Of a stretch of DNA of 64,000 nucleotides, positions 12,091 through 21,500 are shown piece after piece (the stretch's first letter is position 1; every line of letters starts with the position of its first letter). The translations under genes and the position numbers were made by a program. Location: contig OZ038378.1 of the NCBI GenBank assembly GCA_964036045.1, positions 21,956,941 through 22,020,940 of the forward strand, given 5' to 3'. The DNA comes from Eutreptiella sp. 'Long Island Sound 2002' (lineage: Eukaryota; Euglenozoa; Euglenophyceae; Eutreptiales; Eutreptiaceae). A model generated the notes under the pieces. That model did not search any database and was not told the DNA's origin. It saw only the letters and a program-made list of their open reading frames with translations.

Positions 12091-12210
12091 CAGTTTGGCA
12101 GAGACGTGGTGGCCTAAGGGGTTACTCCACAACAACGGAGGCCTCCACTCTACCTCCTCACCATTGCAATGGTGGTTGTAGGCGCCCACACCCCCTGCCT
12201 GGGGAGGGCC

Positions 12211-12219
12211 GTATATATA
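12211..12219 (+). promoter_or_regulatory. TATA-like element
   Basis: TATATATAT about 30 bp upstream of a CT-rich stretch, with no clear gene downstream on this strand. Low support. Confidence 0.15.
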
Positions 12220-12303
12220 TGCTGGTCTCTTCGACACGGCCCATCACACCGGAGAGCATCTGGGTGCCTTGCAGGTTGCCCAAGCCTACGAGGCACCGAT
12301 TAG

Positions 12304-12500
12304 TTTTTTTTTCCTTTGCCGTACACACAAGTACCGCTCTATATTAATAGTTTTTTTTTCCTTCGCCGCATACACAAATACAGCTCTGTGGGAATAGGTT
12401 CTTTTTTCCTTCGCCGTACACACAAGTACCGCTCTATGGTAATGGTTTTTTTTTTCCTTCGCCGTATACACAAATACAGCTCGTTCCGTTCCTTTTTTTT
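12304..12500. repeat. 47-48-bp tandem repeat, 4 copies
   Basis: Units of a T-run, then CCTTYGCCGTACACACAAGT, then a variable CTCT(A/G)T segment. Unit starts fall at about 12313, 12360, 12408 and 12456 (periods 47, 48, 48). Odd and even copies differ in the middle (GTACCGCTC versus ATACAGCTC), pointing to a 96-bp higher-order unit. Confidence 0.8.
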
Positions 12501-12556
12501 CCACTACCCCATGGCCCGTGCACGGCTCTCTTAAAAAGTTCTCCCTCCGATGACGA

Positions 12557-12735
12557 TGGATTGTGAGTCCCTAACCCGAACTCCAGGGGCCACACCGAAG
12601 CGTGGATTGTGAGTCCCTAACCCCAACTCGAGTGGCCACACAAAAAAGCGTGGATTGTGAGTCCCTAACCCCAACTCGAGGGGCCACGCAAAAAAGCGTG
12701 GATTGTGAGTCCCTAACCCCAACTCGAGGCGCTCA
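12557..12735. repeat. Second 48-bp tandem repeat, 4 copies
   Basis: Unit starts TGGATTGTGAGTCCCTAACC at 12557, 12603, 12651 and 12699 (periods 46, 48, 48), followed by CCAACTCGAGGGGCCAC and an A-run. Each unit carries GTGAGT, a consensus splice-donor string. It lies 60 bp after an unrelated array of the same period. Confidence 0.85.
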
Positions 12736-13054
12736 ATCTCTGATCAAAAGCGGCTACCCCAAAATCAAAATGGGCTATCTCACCCCTGGCTGGTAAAGAC
12801 AGCAGGCGTGCACAACACAAAGAAAACTACTCACAGATGCATCCAAGGCTGCAGAACGTGATCACAAAACGGAAGATCAAGTGGGATGGGTCCATTGTGT
12901 TCAGGTTGGGCGCTGTCACTATACGTGTGGTACACCACATATATTTGTGTGCTCATCTATCACTGTCACTGAAGCCATGCACGCCTTCTTGGGGGCCCGC
13001 AAGTGGGCGGAAATGCTACCTAACCCTTGCATTCTCCGGGGTCCCCAGCAAAGG

Positions 13055-13172
13055 AGACAATTTTTTTGGGCGCCTTCGGCGCCACCCTATGTATGGCCCG
13101 TAGCCATTGACCCTTGGTAACTAAGTGGGCCCAGAGGGCTAGGAGGGGGGGGGGGTCGCGTACCGGGACCGA
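13055..13172 (-). repeat. Reverse partial copy of the TIR/GGCGCC hairpin family
   Basis: Reads T-run, GGCGCCTTCGGCGCC (13069-13083), then a G-run followed by GGGTCGCGTACCGGGACCG. Order and orientation are the reverse complement of the left half of the elements at 47226 and 55094. Confidence 0.5.
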
Positions 13173-13349
13173 GGAGACGCCCCCCCCCGTGCTGTCGACA
13201 TATCATGGTGTGGTTCCATCCCCAGCCAAAGCCTTCGAGGGGCGGCAGCAACAGGGGTCGTTAGCTCTTGCAGGGGCCAAAGTTAGTGGGAGCTTCCCGA
13301 CCGGGTACTTCCCCCGACGGCCTATGACCACTAACCTGCATGTCCGCGG

Positions 13350-14693
13350 CTACACGTTGTGGTACACGCCGAAGCACTTCATGTGGAGAGGGTCGCCGCA
13401 CACACTGCACATCTAGTTTGTCTCGCCGCCGCACTGTTCGCACCGCATGCGCACCCTGTCACACTGCACCGGCACGTGCACCATGCCTCCGATGGGCCGC
13501 TCAATGTCCGGAAACACGGCCTTGATGGTGAGCCATTGAAACTCACCAAGTGTCAGGCTGGGTTGGCACACGCCCAGCAAATTGGAAGCCGTGTGGGCGT
13601 TCACCGCGGCATACCGCATGACCAAGGCGTGCACTGCGGCACTCCACGTTCGCATGCGATTCGTTTCGCGCAGCTGTAGTGCCAGCTGGTTGCAAACGTC
13701 CACACCATTTGATGCCTGACGGTACACTTGCACTACCGTTGGCAGTTCATAACCACGCTTATAGGTGGTGTATTGTCCAACCACCTCGCAGTTCGTGAGC
13801 ATTGGCACTAGCTTGCCCGCCTTGCTACCCACGGCTGGGCTTTTGAAGGCGTACAAGGAGTACCTAGCCTTCGTGTGGCCCACACCATACGCTCCCTCCT
13901 TCAGTCGTTGTCCCGCCGCAGGCACGCCTTTGCTTTTTTTGGGTACCAAAAAGAGAAATGGTACCCGCCTGCTTGCTAAGCTATCCGCCGTTTTGTGGCT
14001 CCCGAAGAAGCTATCACACACTAGTGTTGTGTCCCGTGGCAGCTGATTAGCCCAGTAATTTGGAATTTCACTGGCCGTGAAACGACCAGCGCACTTGTAC
14101 CGGCGGGCACCCTGCAGCCTGCCCTTGCTCTTGTAGATGTACATGTCTAGTACATAGGACGCCGTGGAGTCGGCCAAGATGTACAGCTTTACCCCCGTCG
14201 CATGCGGTTTGCGGGGGATGTACATGCTCATTGGCCCCTTCCCCTTGTGTGGGGCTGTGGCCTCGTCACCGGCCACAAAAGCCCCCATGATCCATGCTGC
14301 AGCCCAGTGTTTGCTGCATTTGGCCACTAGCTCGACCACATTGGGTCGCGCATAGCGGTGTAATTCCCAGAACTTGCGGCGCGACAGCAGCCGACAAAGC
14401 CGGGGGTTGTAGGCGGCGGCGTCGGGGTCCCAGATGTCGTCAATCCGGGTGGGATTCACCATCCCCAGAGCCAGCCGCAAGCAAAAGTAGTTGGGCACGT
14501 ACCCGGTGAGGTGCCGCTTGCCCTTTTTGATGGGTGCCTTTTCCATCAGGCGGAGAATGGGGTCGGTCATGTATTCCCAGACCTCTAGGGGGCTACGCGC
14601 TCCTTCGAGGACGCATTGGCCACACCTAGGTTCACCCGCACCGGTTTGGGCAGCACACTTCCTCGCACGGAGGGGGCCACGTTTCCATCGCAT
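13350..14693 (-). mobile_element. piggyBac-family transposon, coding region
   Basis: The ORF encodes a DDE_Tnp_1_7 (piggyBac) transposase. I could not identify terminal inverted repeats or flanking TTAA target duplications with confidence, so only the coding part is delimited. The reading frame continues past an internal TAG at 13413-13415 to a second stop at 13350-13352. It lies between the minus-strand exon candidate at 15160 and the coiled-coil gene, so it may sit in an intron or in spacer. Confidence 0.8.
13413..14693 (-). pseudogene. piggyBac-type transposase, truncated by an in-frame TAG
   Basis: 426 codons from the first ATG; an in-frame stop lies just upstream at 14700-14702. Residues about 75-135 match the piggyBac N-terminal helical region (GMVNPTRIDDIWDPD, LLSRRKFWELHRYARP). 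The catalytic aspartates are visible as GDEATAPHKGKG, VCDSFFGSHK and NGVDVCNQL, the DDD triad of the DDE_Tnp_1_7 fold. The frame stops after CEQCGGETN, inside the cysteine-rich C-terminal finger; the next codons in frame give CSVCGDPLHMKCFGVYH, the missing second half. The N-terminal acidic region of full-length relatives appears short. The triad is intact, so this is a young or domesticated copy, a single-stop pseudogene, or a sequencing difference. Confidence 0.82.
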
Positions 14694-14754
14694 ACTTTCC
14701 TATCGGCAGAAGAAAAACAATCGGACATCCTGAGGCTTTTCACCTATTCTACAG

Positions 14755-14880
14755 TTCGGTGCGGGTTTGTTAATTCCTTGAGTCGTTCCAATTCCTGTTG
14801 ACCTGTGAACCTGCGGAATTGCGTAGTTGTTCCAATCATTGACCTTGAACTTGCGGACATGCGTAGTTGTTCCATCTCGG
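14755..14880. repeat. Imperfect direct duplication of about 53 bp
   Basis: GTCGTTCCAATTCCTGTTGACC...TTGCGTA is repeated as GTTGTTCCAATCATTGACC...ATGCGTA, followed by GTTGTTCC again. It lies directly upstream of the transposase ORF. Confidence 0.5.
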
Positions 14881-15159
14881 TCCCTACTTGCCCTGGCACG
14901 CTTTGCACGAAGTGATCGCTTAGGTAATCTTTTTTCAACACACATTGTGCAATCGTCGCGGGGTGGGAAAGAATAATAATGCAATTCAGGGGCCACCCTT
15001 AGCACCGGGTCCGTGCGCACTGGTTCTTTTCCGGCCTACTTACGCACAGCACAAACCCGCTGTCTACGCGGATCGCGCGCACTGCACCCGTGACTCCACT
15101 TCAACCCATTCTTGACCATTGACCACTGCATGCACAAGTCATTCGAAAACATAACTTAC

Positions 15160-15409
15160 CAACTTGGTGAGTGGCTGCGTCACGGCTGCTTTTAGCTTTC
15201 TCGCTGGCCATGGCGGATGCGCTACGAGTCTTCGCCGAGTCCTGGTTGCAATCACGGATTCTGCAGGAATCAAGGGCAAGAGACAGGACCTCTTCACACC
15301 ATTCGACAGCTTCAGCTGCCCCAATTTGCGACAAAGCCCACGGTAGCACCACAAATGTTTCGTCTGCAGCTTGCGACGACGCTTCAAAGTGCTTCCGGCG
15401 TTGCGAAGC
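15160..15409 (-). CDS. Possible helical exon upstream of the coiled-coil gene
   Basis: Strong donor GTAAGT after 15160 (phase 1); acceptor TCCTAAGAG before 15409 is weak in pyrimidines. 250 nt in a frame that reads like protein: VVLPWALSQIGAAEAVEW, CEEVLSLALDSCRIRD and a basic Ser/Ala end (ASAMASEKAKSSRDA). The frame is closed upstream by TAA. It could be an early exon of the coiled-coil gene or an unrelated gene. A second open frame overlaps on the same strand with CxxC-type cysteines (KWCSHCQHEVG), so the choice is not certain. Confidence 0.35.
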
Positions 15410-15924
15410 CTCTTAGGACAGTGTCCCCAGCTGCTCGATCCCACCTCATGCTGACAATGACTGCACCATTTTGTAAACTTCATCAGGATGACCCCAAGCC
15501 GTCACTGAAGCCATAAATATGACATCGTCGGCTGAGAATATGCGTTGTCGGAATGCTAAACATACCCCAAATTTTTGGCACTAGTGTCGGCTGCTAGATT
15601 TTTCGGTACCCACACATGCATATCTCGTGTACGATGCATTTCAACAAGATTCGACAGTTGGAATGTTCCTTTTGTGATCAAAAACCATGATTCCAGCCCT
15701 TAAACCCTTGAAAATCGTTGCAATTTTGGAGATTTAGCCTTTAGAAGGGTCCCACGGGAGGGAAGAGCGGTACTTTCACCGGCGGCTCTGCGCGTCGAGC
15801 CCCCCTATTACCGCGAGCTGCGGCTTTCTAGCTGAGATTTGGGTTCTTGGGGCAATACTTTTTGAAGTCTTTCTGGTAGGTATGAATGCGTTTTTTGCAT
15901 CAATCCAAAGGAATGATGGGACAT

Positions 15925-15939
15925 GGCGCCGAAGGCGCC
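15925..15939 (+). repeat. GGCGCCGAAGGCGCC hairpin followed by T-run
   Basis: Perfect 6-bp GC stem with GAA loop, followed by GGAAATTTTTTTTTT. The same unit occurs at 13069-13083 (reverse), 47319-47333 (degenerate) and 55212-55226. Confidence 0.7.
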
Positions 15940-16233
15940 GGAAATTTTTTTTTTCCTATTAGGGCAAAGTGGAAGCAATCAAGCCAAAAACAATTTAGCC
16001 GATAAACTGCTTCAAATATCCGCTAATCCGCGGTGCAATGGAAAAATTTTTACTTTTTTTTTCGCTAATCCGCGGGTAGGCCATGGAAATAAATAATTAG
16101 CAGGTTTCACAAGATAGGGGGAGTATATAAACCATTCGACTCCGTTTGTTCTTCGAATCTTGGCAGCCACAATCTCCCAGCACCACCAAAGGGAAAAAAA
16201 TACTCCTCACAACGATTGTTCCCCGGCGGTCGG

Positions 16234-16276
16234 GAGGCTTGGTGGAATTCCACTACGCTCCATCCCACCAAGCCTC
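16234..16276. repeat. 12-bp-stem hairpin
   Basis: GAGGCTTGGTGG at 16234-16245 pairs with CCACCAAGCCTC at 16265-16276 across about 19 bp. Confidence 0.6.
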
Positions 16277-17440
16277 ACACGGACTATCACACATCAGTTG
16301 TCAGCAGGTGTAGGAGGTCTCACGGGGCACCAAGACCGAAAACAAACTTATCAAGAGGCCATAGCTGTGACAAAGTAGCAAAGGCTGGTGTCATTCACCA
16401 TTGTTCACCAATTCTACGTGTAATATACACGGCACACCAAGACAATGTCTCATGTCTTCGATATTGTGTGAAGAGCCAGTGCCAACGGCATGGCTCCCGT
16501 GCCAGGTTCCTTGCAAACCAATGCAAACACCTTCCCTAAGTCGCACGCAGTCCCGGCGTCCACCAACAACAATCCAACGAAACTAACTACATACCGTCAT
16601 CGAAACTCTGAAGGACAACGTGCACTGTCATACGGTAGAGACCTAGGCATCAACATCGACAACCGTAGGCTTTTTTGGAAAAGAGCACAACGCGCACAAA
16701 TGATTTAACATGGGCAGTCTTCCCACCTCTAATAGAAAACAACATGGGAACGCAAATATGCCATTTAATACCGCATGTGCCCCGGGCGTGGTCAGAAAGC
16801 AACACTAGTCACTGAGCACCGAGCATCTAACATTCCTTGCAAATGAATGCCGCCGCCACAAATCAATATCCCGGTCTCAACACCGCATGCCGATCAATCC
16901 ACTCCCATTCCACCACATTTTGCAAGGCTGAGCTAGACCACAGTATCATATCCTCACCAGAACGGACAAAACAAAAGCACACAAGACCCACATATGCGAT
17001 GAAAACAACAACAGCCAGAACGTGCCTCCCGTGTAACATTCGTTGCACCCAAATGTCGGTATTACAGATCAAAGCCGCGACGCACGCAAATGCATGGAGC
17101 CGGCTGTCCACCACGGGAAATGCTAAGTAGAAATAGCGCAAAGGCTTCCGCGTAGGAATAAAGGATCTGCCCACACTGCGCACGCGCATCTCCTGTCAAA
17201 TTTTGGGGGGAGGACTCCGAGGAGGCTGGGTCAGCCGTCCTCACTAGGGGTCGCTGACCGTTCCCGAAGCCTTGCGGACAGTACTAGGGAGCTGCGGGCT
17301 CCTTGGGGGTGGTGTTTGGCACAGGGGTGTGCGCACACCCGACACTGTTAGTACACCACCCAGAGGGTGGTGCCCGGGCCCTGTCGTGCAGGGCTTCGCA
17401 CCCGGCACCCAGCCCATGGGTAGAGCTGGGGAGTACTCAG

Positions 17441-17535
17441 GTTGTGTTGTGTTGTGTTGTGTTGTTTTGCGTTGCGTTGTGTTGTGTTGCGTTGTATTGT
17501 GTTGTGTTGTATTGTGTTGTGTTGTGTTGTCGTGT
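17441..17535. repeat. (TGTTG)n pentanucleotide microsatellite
   Basis: About 18 units of GTTGT with occasional single substitutions (GTTTTGC, GTTGTA), followed by a decayed TTGTTTTGTTTTGG tail. Confidence 0.85.
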
Positions 17536-18477
17536 TATTCGTTGTTTTGTTTTGGTTTTTTTCGTTGTGTCATCTTGTGTTGTGTTCTTCGGCTTCTTGT
17601 GTTGCCATGGGGTGGACAAAGGGGGGGGGCTACTTTTCACCTCCGTGTTGGGCCTGTGTCAACAAAACACAGGAGGGGGAGGGGGGGTATTTTTCACCTC
17701 TGTGTTGGCCGGCCGTGTTAACACGCCTTTTGCCCAGGGTTCACCGTTGTGTTACCACACAACGCTTTCTGTGTTCCGGCTCTTAGTCGGCCCACGTGTA
17801 GTGAGCCTTGGGGTTTGTGGCATTGTTGGTGGGTCAGCTTCAGCTCGGGTCCTCCCCTACACTGTGCTAACCTCTCGGGCGGGCCATGTTGTTACAGCTT
17901 GCATGAATTTTCCGTGTACCTGTTGACGTGTCCGGCTTTGGGTTTGCTCGCCATTGAGATGTGATTTGGAGGGAAGGGGAATTAAAAGAAACCTTTTGTT
18001 CTTGCTCCGCGGCACAAGTGGGTACACCCGCATGCCCCCAATGCACGGATAGTATGGAAGCACCAATCTTCGCCCTTGTGTGTAAATCAATTTGGTATGC
18101 ATGTTGTTCACATGATTTGATATGCAATGCGCGATCACTAGTGTGGGGACGGACTATTAGACAATATCCACAAAGGCGGTGGAAACGGAGGCTGCTCCGT
18201 GCATGTGAGACATTTGCATCGTATCTAAATCGCGTGTTCGGTACAACTCATATCTTTGGATTGAATGAGCCAAATCATCGTGTAATCCAAACATGCTTCA
18301 ATGAAAATGGGAACAATCATCAACCATAATGCTTCAAACATAAGGAACACATCAGACACCAGAATGAAGACAATTCCAACCCTCATCCTCCTAGCCCCCG
18401 CTTTTCGCTTCATAGCCCATGGACTCTATTTGCAATCATTGTGTAAGTTGTCGTGGACTGCGGTGAAGCGCTTGACC

Positions 18478-18538
18478 ATGCCCTTTAGACCGATGTGGAG
18501 TGTAATCGTATTGGCCGTCCTCCCCGTGATTCGTGCAG
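18478..18538 (+). CDS. Exon: signal peptide
   Basis: ATG at 18478 begins MPFRPMWSVIVLAVLPVIRA: a basic residue, a hydrophobic core and small residues at the expected cleavage site. It ends in phase 1 before GTTGTT (a weak donor), which fits the phase-1 acceptor of the next exon. The neighbouring ATG at 18366 (MKTIPTLILLAPAF) is also hydrophobic but continues in the same frame without a donor. Confidence 0.5.
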
Positions 18539-21500
18539 GTTGTTTCCCTCCATCTTTTCATCCATCCATCCACCCAACGGGGTCAAGACCTTGTGTTTGT
18601 TTCGCTGCAGATTACACGGGTGTTTCTACCCCTGAGGGTACCGTTGAACATATTATTGCACCTTATCAACAATAGGATCGAAACATGTTCAAGCAAGCTC
18701 GGTGCATTTTCAAACAGGATCATATATTAAGACAAGCTCATGCTCAACAGGCGGCGATCACACAAGATCAACAACACGCTAAAAAGATTTGAGAGGGCAG
18801 AACGGTCGGACTACCCTTAGCGAAGTGTGCCTCTTTGGAGGGTGTGCGAACAATTTGGCGTTTGTTTGCATGAAAGTAGGAGACCCAAATATGCATGAAT
18901 AGGTGCCATCAAGTGGGAGCAAGCCCCCCTTGCCGCCCCCCACGAAATGAAGCCTCGTGGAACATGACGTGGGCTACGGTGGTGTGTGGTCTGCCCACCA
19001 CCGGAAGGCGACTCCTCAGAGTGGCGACGGGAGGGCTCATCACGGTCCTACGCTCTCAATGCCTGCGATGGTCAGTCGCCCCGGTGGGTTAGAGGTGGAG
19101 ATAGGGGATGGCCGTGCCGTCTATGTGTTAAGGTTGCCAACTCTCCCTTAGAAACAAGAAAGAGGATGGTGATTCAAGGCTATTCATTCTCGATTTGCTG
19201 CGCTTCATTTCGATTTGCTGCGCTTAAGTCGAACCACGCAGTTTTGTTTTATGCTGTGGCTGAATTGCTTCATGGCTGAACGGATTAGGGCTGGTCGGCA
19301 CAAAGGCACCCCCGCATGTGTCGCATACAGGTTGCGATTGTTGGGCATCTTTCTATGCGGACCCCGACTTTGGATCCCGTCTCGGCACACACCACATGTC
19401 GGACCACCCGATGCACACAAACGTCACGTTTGACTTTGAAGCCCGCGCCGGATGGAGCAACAACATCAGCAGCCTCAAGATCGGGGGTAGCAGCCGGGCG
19501 TGCGCGGTGACGCTACGCAGCATGTCCGGCGGACAGGAGCTGACCGTGGCAAGGGGCAACTACTCACATTTGCAAGAATGGGATAAACGAGTGAGCAGCG
19601 TCATGTTGCAGTGTTGTATGTACCTGGGTTCACAGAATGCTCATTACATTTGGTGCGTGAGGCTCAGGGAGCATGCCGGTTGTAATACGCGGCGTGGTAA
19701 AACAGTGAAAACGCATATTACAAACACACGTGGTTGCACGAGCGACCCAAGGGACGAACGCCTTGAGCGCCCAAATGGCCGAACTGGACTTGCCGCCCGA
19801 AGGGCCGCGCCGTAATCGACGATCTCGTTTGCATGTGCAACGCACTATAGAACATATCCAACGCGTTGCAATCCACCAATTACAATAATCCTAGGCGTCT
19901 TCAGCGAAGTGATCAAAGGGGCGATTTGTTTGATCTCAAACCCCTTGCCGCACCATGCTCCGTGCTGTGTTCTGAAATTGAGTGGTCGGAATAGCCAAGC
20001 AACGCTGATTTACTTTGCCAAAATAGTTCCGTGATACCTTTGGTGCAACCATGGGCATAGTGTCCACAATGTGTGTGCAGTGTCTGCATGTACACGATGT
20101 CGACAGCATGTGCACAGTGTGGGCAACATGCGTAGAGTGTCCTCCACGTGCACAATGTCTACAACATGCACCTTGGTCCCGAGTGTCCACAACATGCGTG
20201 TGTATAGTGTCCACAACGTGTGTACGGTGTCTCCGCCATGTACAGCGTCTACAACACGGTTACAATGCCGAAAACCTTTGTCCTGTCTACGACCTTTGCA
20301 CGTTGTGCACTTGGCAAGCACTGTGGACATGTTGTAGACACCGCTCACATGTTTTGGACGCTATGTGCGTGTTGTACACACTGTAAACCTGAAAAAGGTA
20401 GGCAGCGTGGGTCGTGTGGTGTCTACATGTGCACAGTGTCTACAACATGTGCACGGTGTTTACATGTGCACAGCGTGTGTAACATATGAACAGTGTCTAC
20501 GTTGACAATCTTCTCCTTCCCTCACTCTTTTTGTTTGTCTGGGCAGTTGTGGATTGCGGTCACCCGCATCAGCCGCATTTCAATTTCTCTGGCTGCAGCC
20601 ACACGAGCACGGGTGTGTGCAGCCCCACATGTGATGCGAAGTCCACCGGCAATCCTTCAGCAACGTGCGCAACGAATGGATCCTGGATTTATGCCGGCAC
20701 ATGCGCCTCGGGTACACCCCGCTGTGTCCTATCCGCCCGGCTTGTCCAGTCGCAGAGCCGCTCTGTGTCCCCTGTGTATCCCCTTGGGTCTCCGCGTGCC
20801 TGTGCGTGGCACTCTGTGCCCCCATTTGCCTCCATGTGTCCTTTTGGGCCCTTTTGTCTGCACCTGTATGCGTCCCCGTCTTTCGTGTTCGCATCATTCA
20901 CTCGCTTGGGTTTGGGTGTGCACAGGGCATGTGTGCATGCCGTCACAATTGCAAGATCCCCTGTGAGCACCGCAGGGGCCCCAGCGCCACAGGGCAGGGG
21001 GTTCGCGTACTGCAGGGGGTGGATGCACATGTGGTGCACAATGTGAAGCACAATGCGAGTAGACCACACAACACCCCCCCTCCCTCCCCTTTCCCCCGCC
21101 CCCCTCCATTCCAACCCGCCCCGCGCCATCAGGACCCACGCATCACACAGAAACCCCACATAGTGCCCCACCCACCACTAGCGGGATCCGGTGCGACGCT
21201 GGTTTTTTCGCGTGGTTAGGGACTGGAAGCGGGGGGGGGGGGGTGACGGCTATTGGAGACACTTACTGTGGGACATTACACAGCCTCCCCAACATTCAAA
21301 ACGATCGTTGCGGCTGCGAAAGGGCATTTTTGGACACAAAGGTGGCCATAATACAGGCTGCACGGGCCGTTGCTGCACAAAACTTGTCTAGTGGTGCGCT
21401 TTTTTGCCTCACCTTTGTCGTGCACGTCCCTCCACATCTCCAACGCATTTGGGGCCAGGAACGTGATGTGTGTGCACTTTCTGAGTGTCTATTTTTTTCG

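Larger units (their letters stand above)
15410..18477. other. Spacer between divergent genes
   Basis: No supported gene. Holds a GGCGCC hairpin (15925-15939), T-rich sequence at 15940-16070, a TATA-like TATATAAA at 16124, a hairpin at 16234-16276, a pentanucleotide repeat at 17441-17535 and G-rich runs at 17618-17690. Promoters of the head-to-head genes would be expected here, but none can be assigned. Confidence 0.4.

Noticed and set aside
17272-17926. Open frames of 149 and 207 codons
   Set aside because: Driven by the TGTTG microsatellite and G-rich sequence; Cys/Val repeats only.
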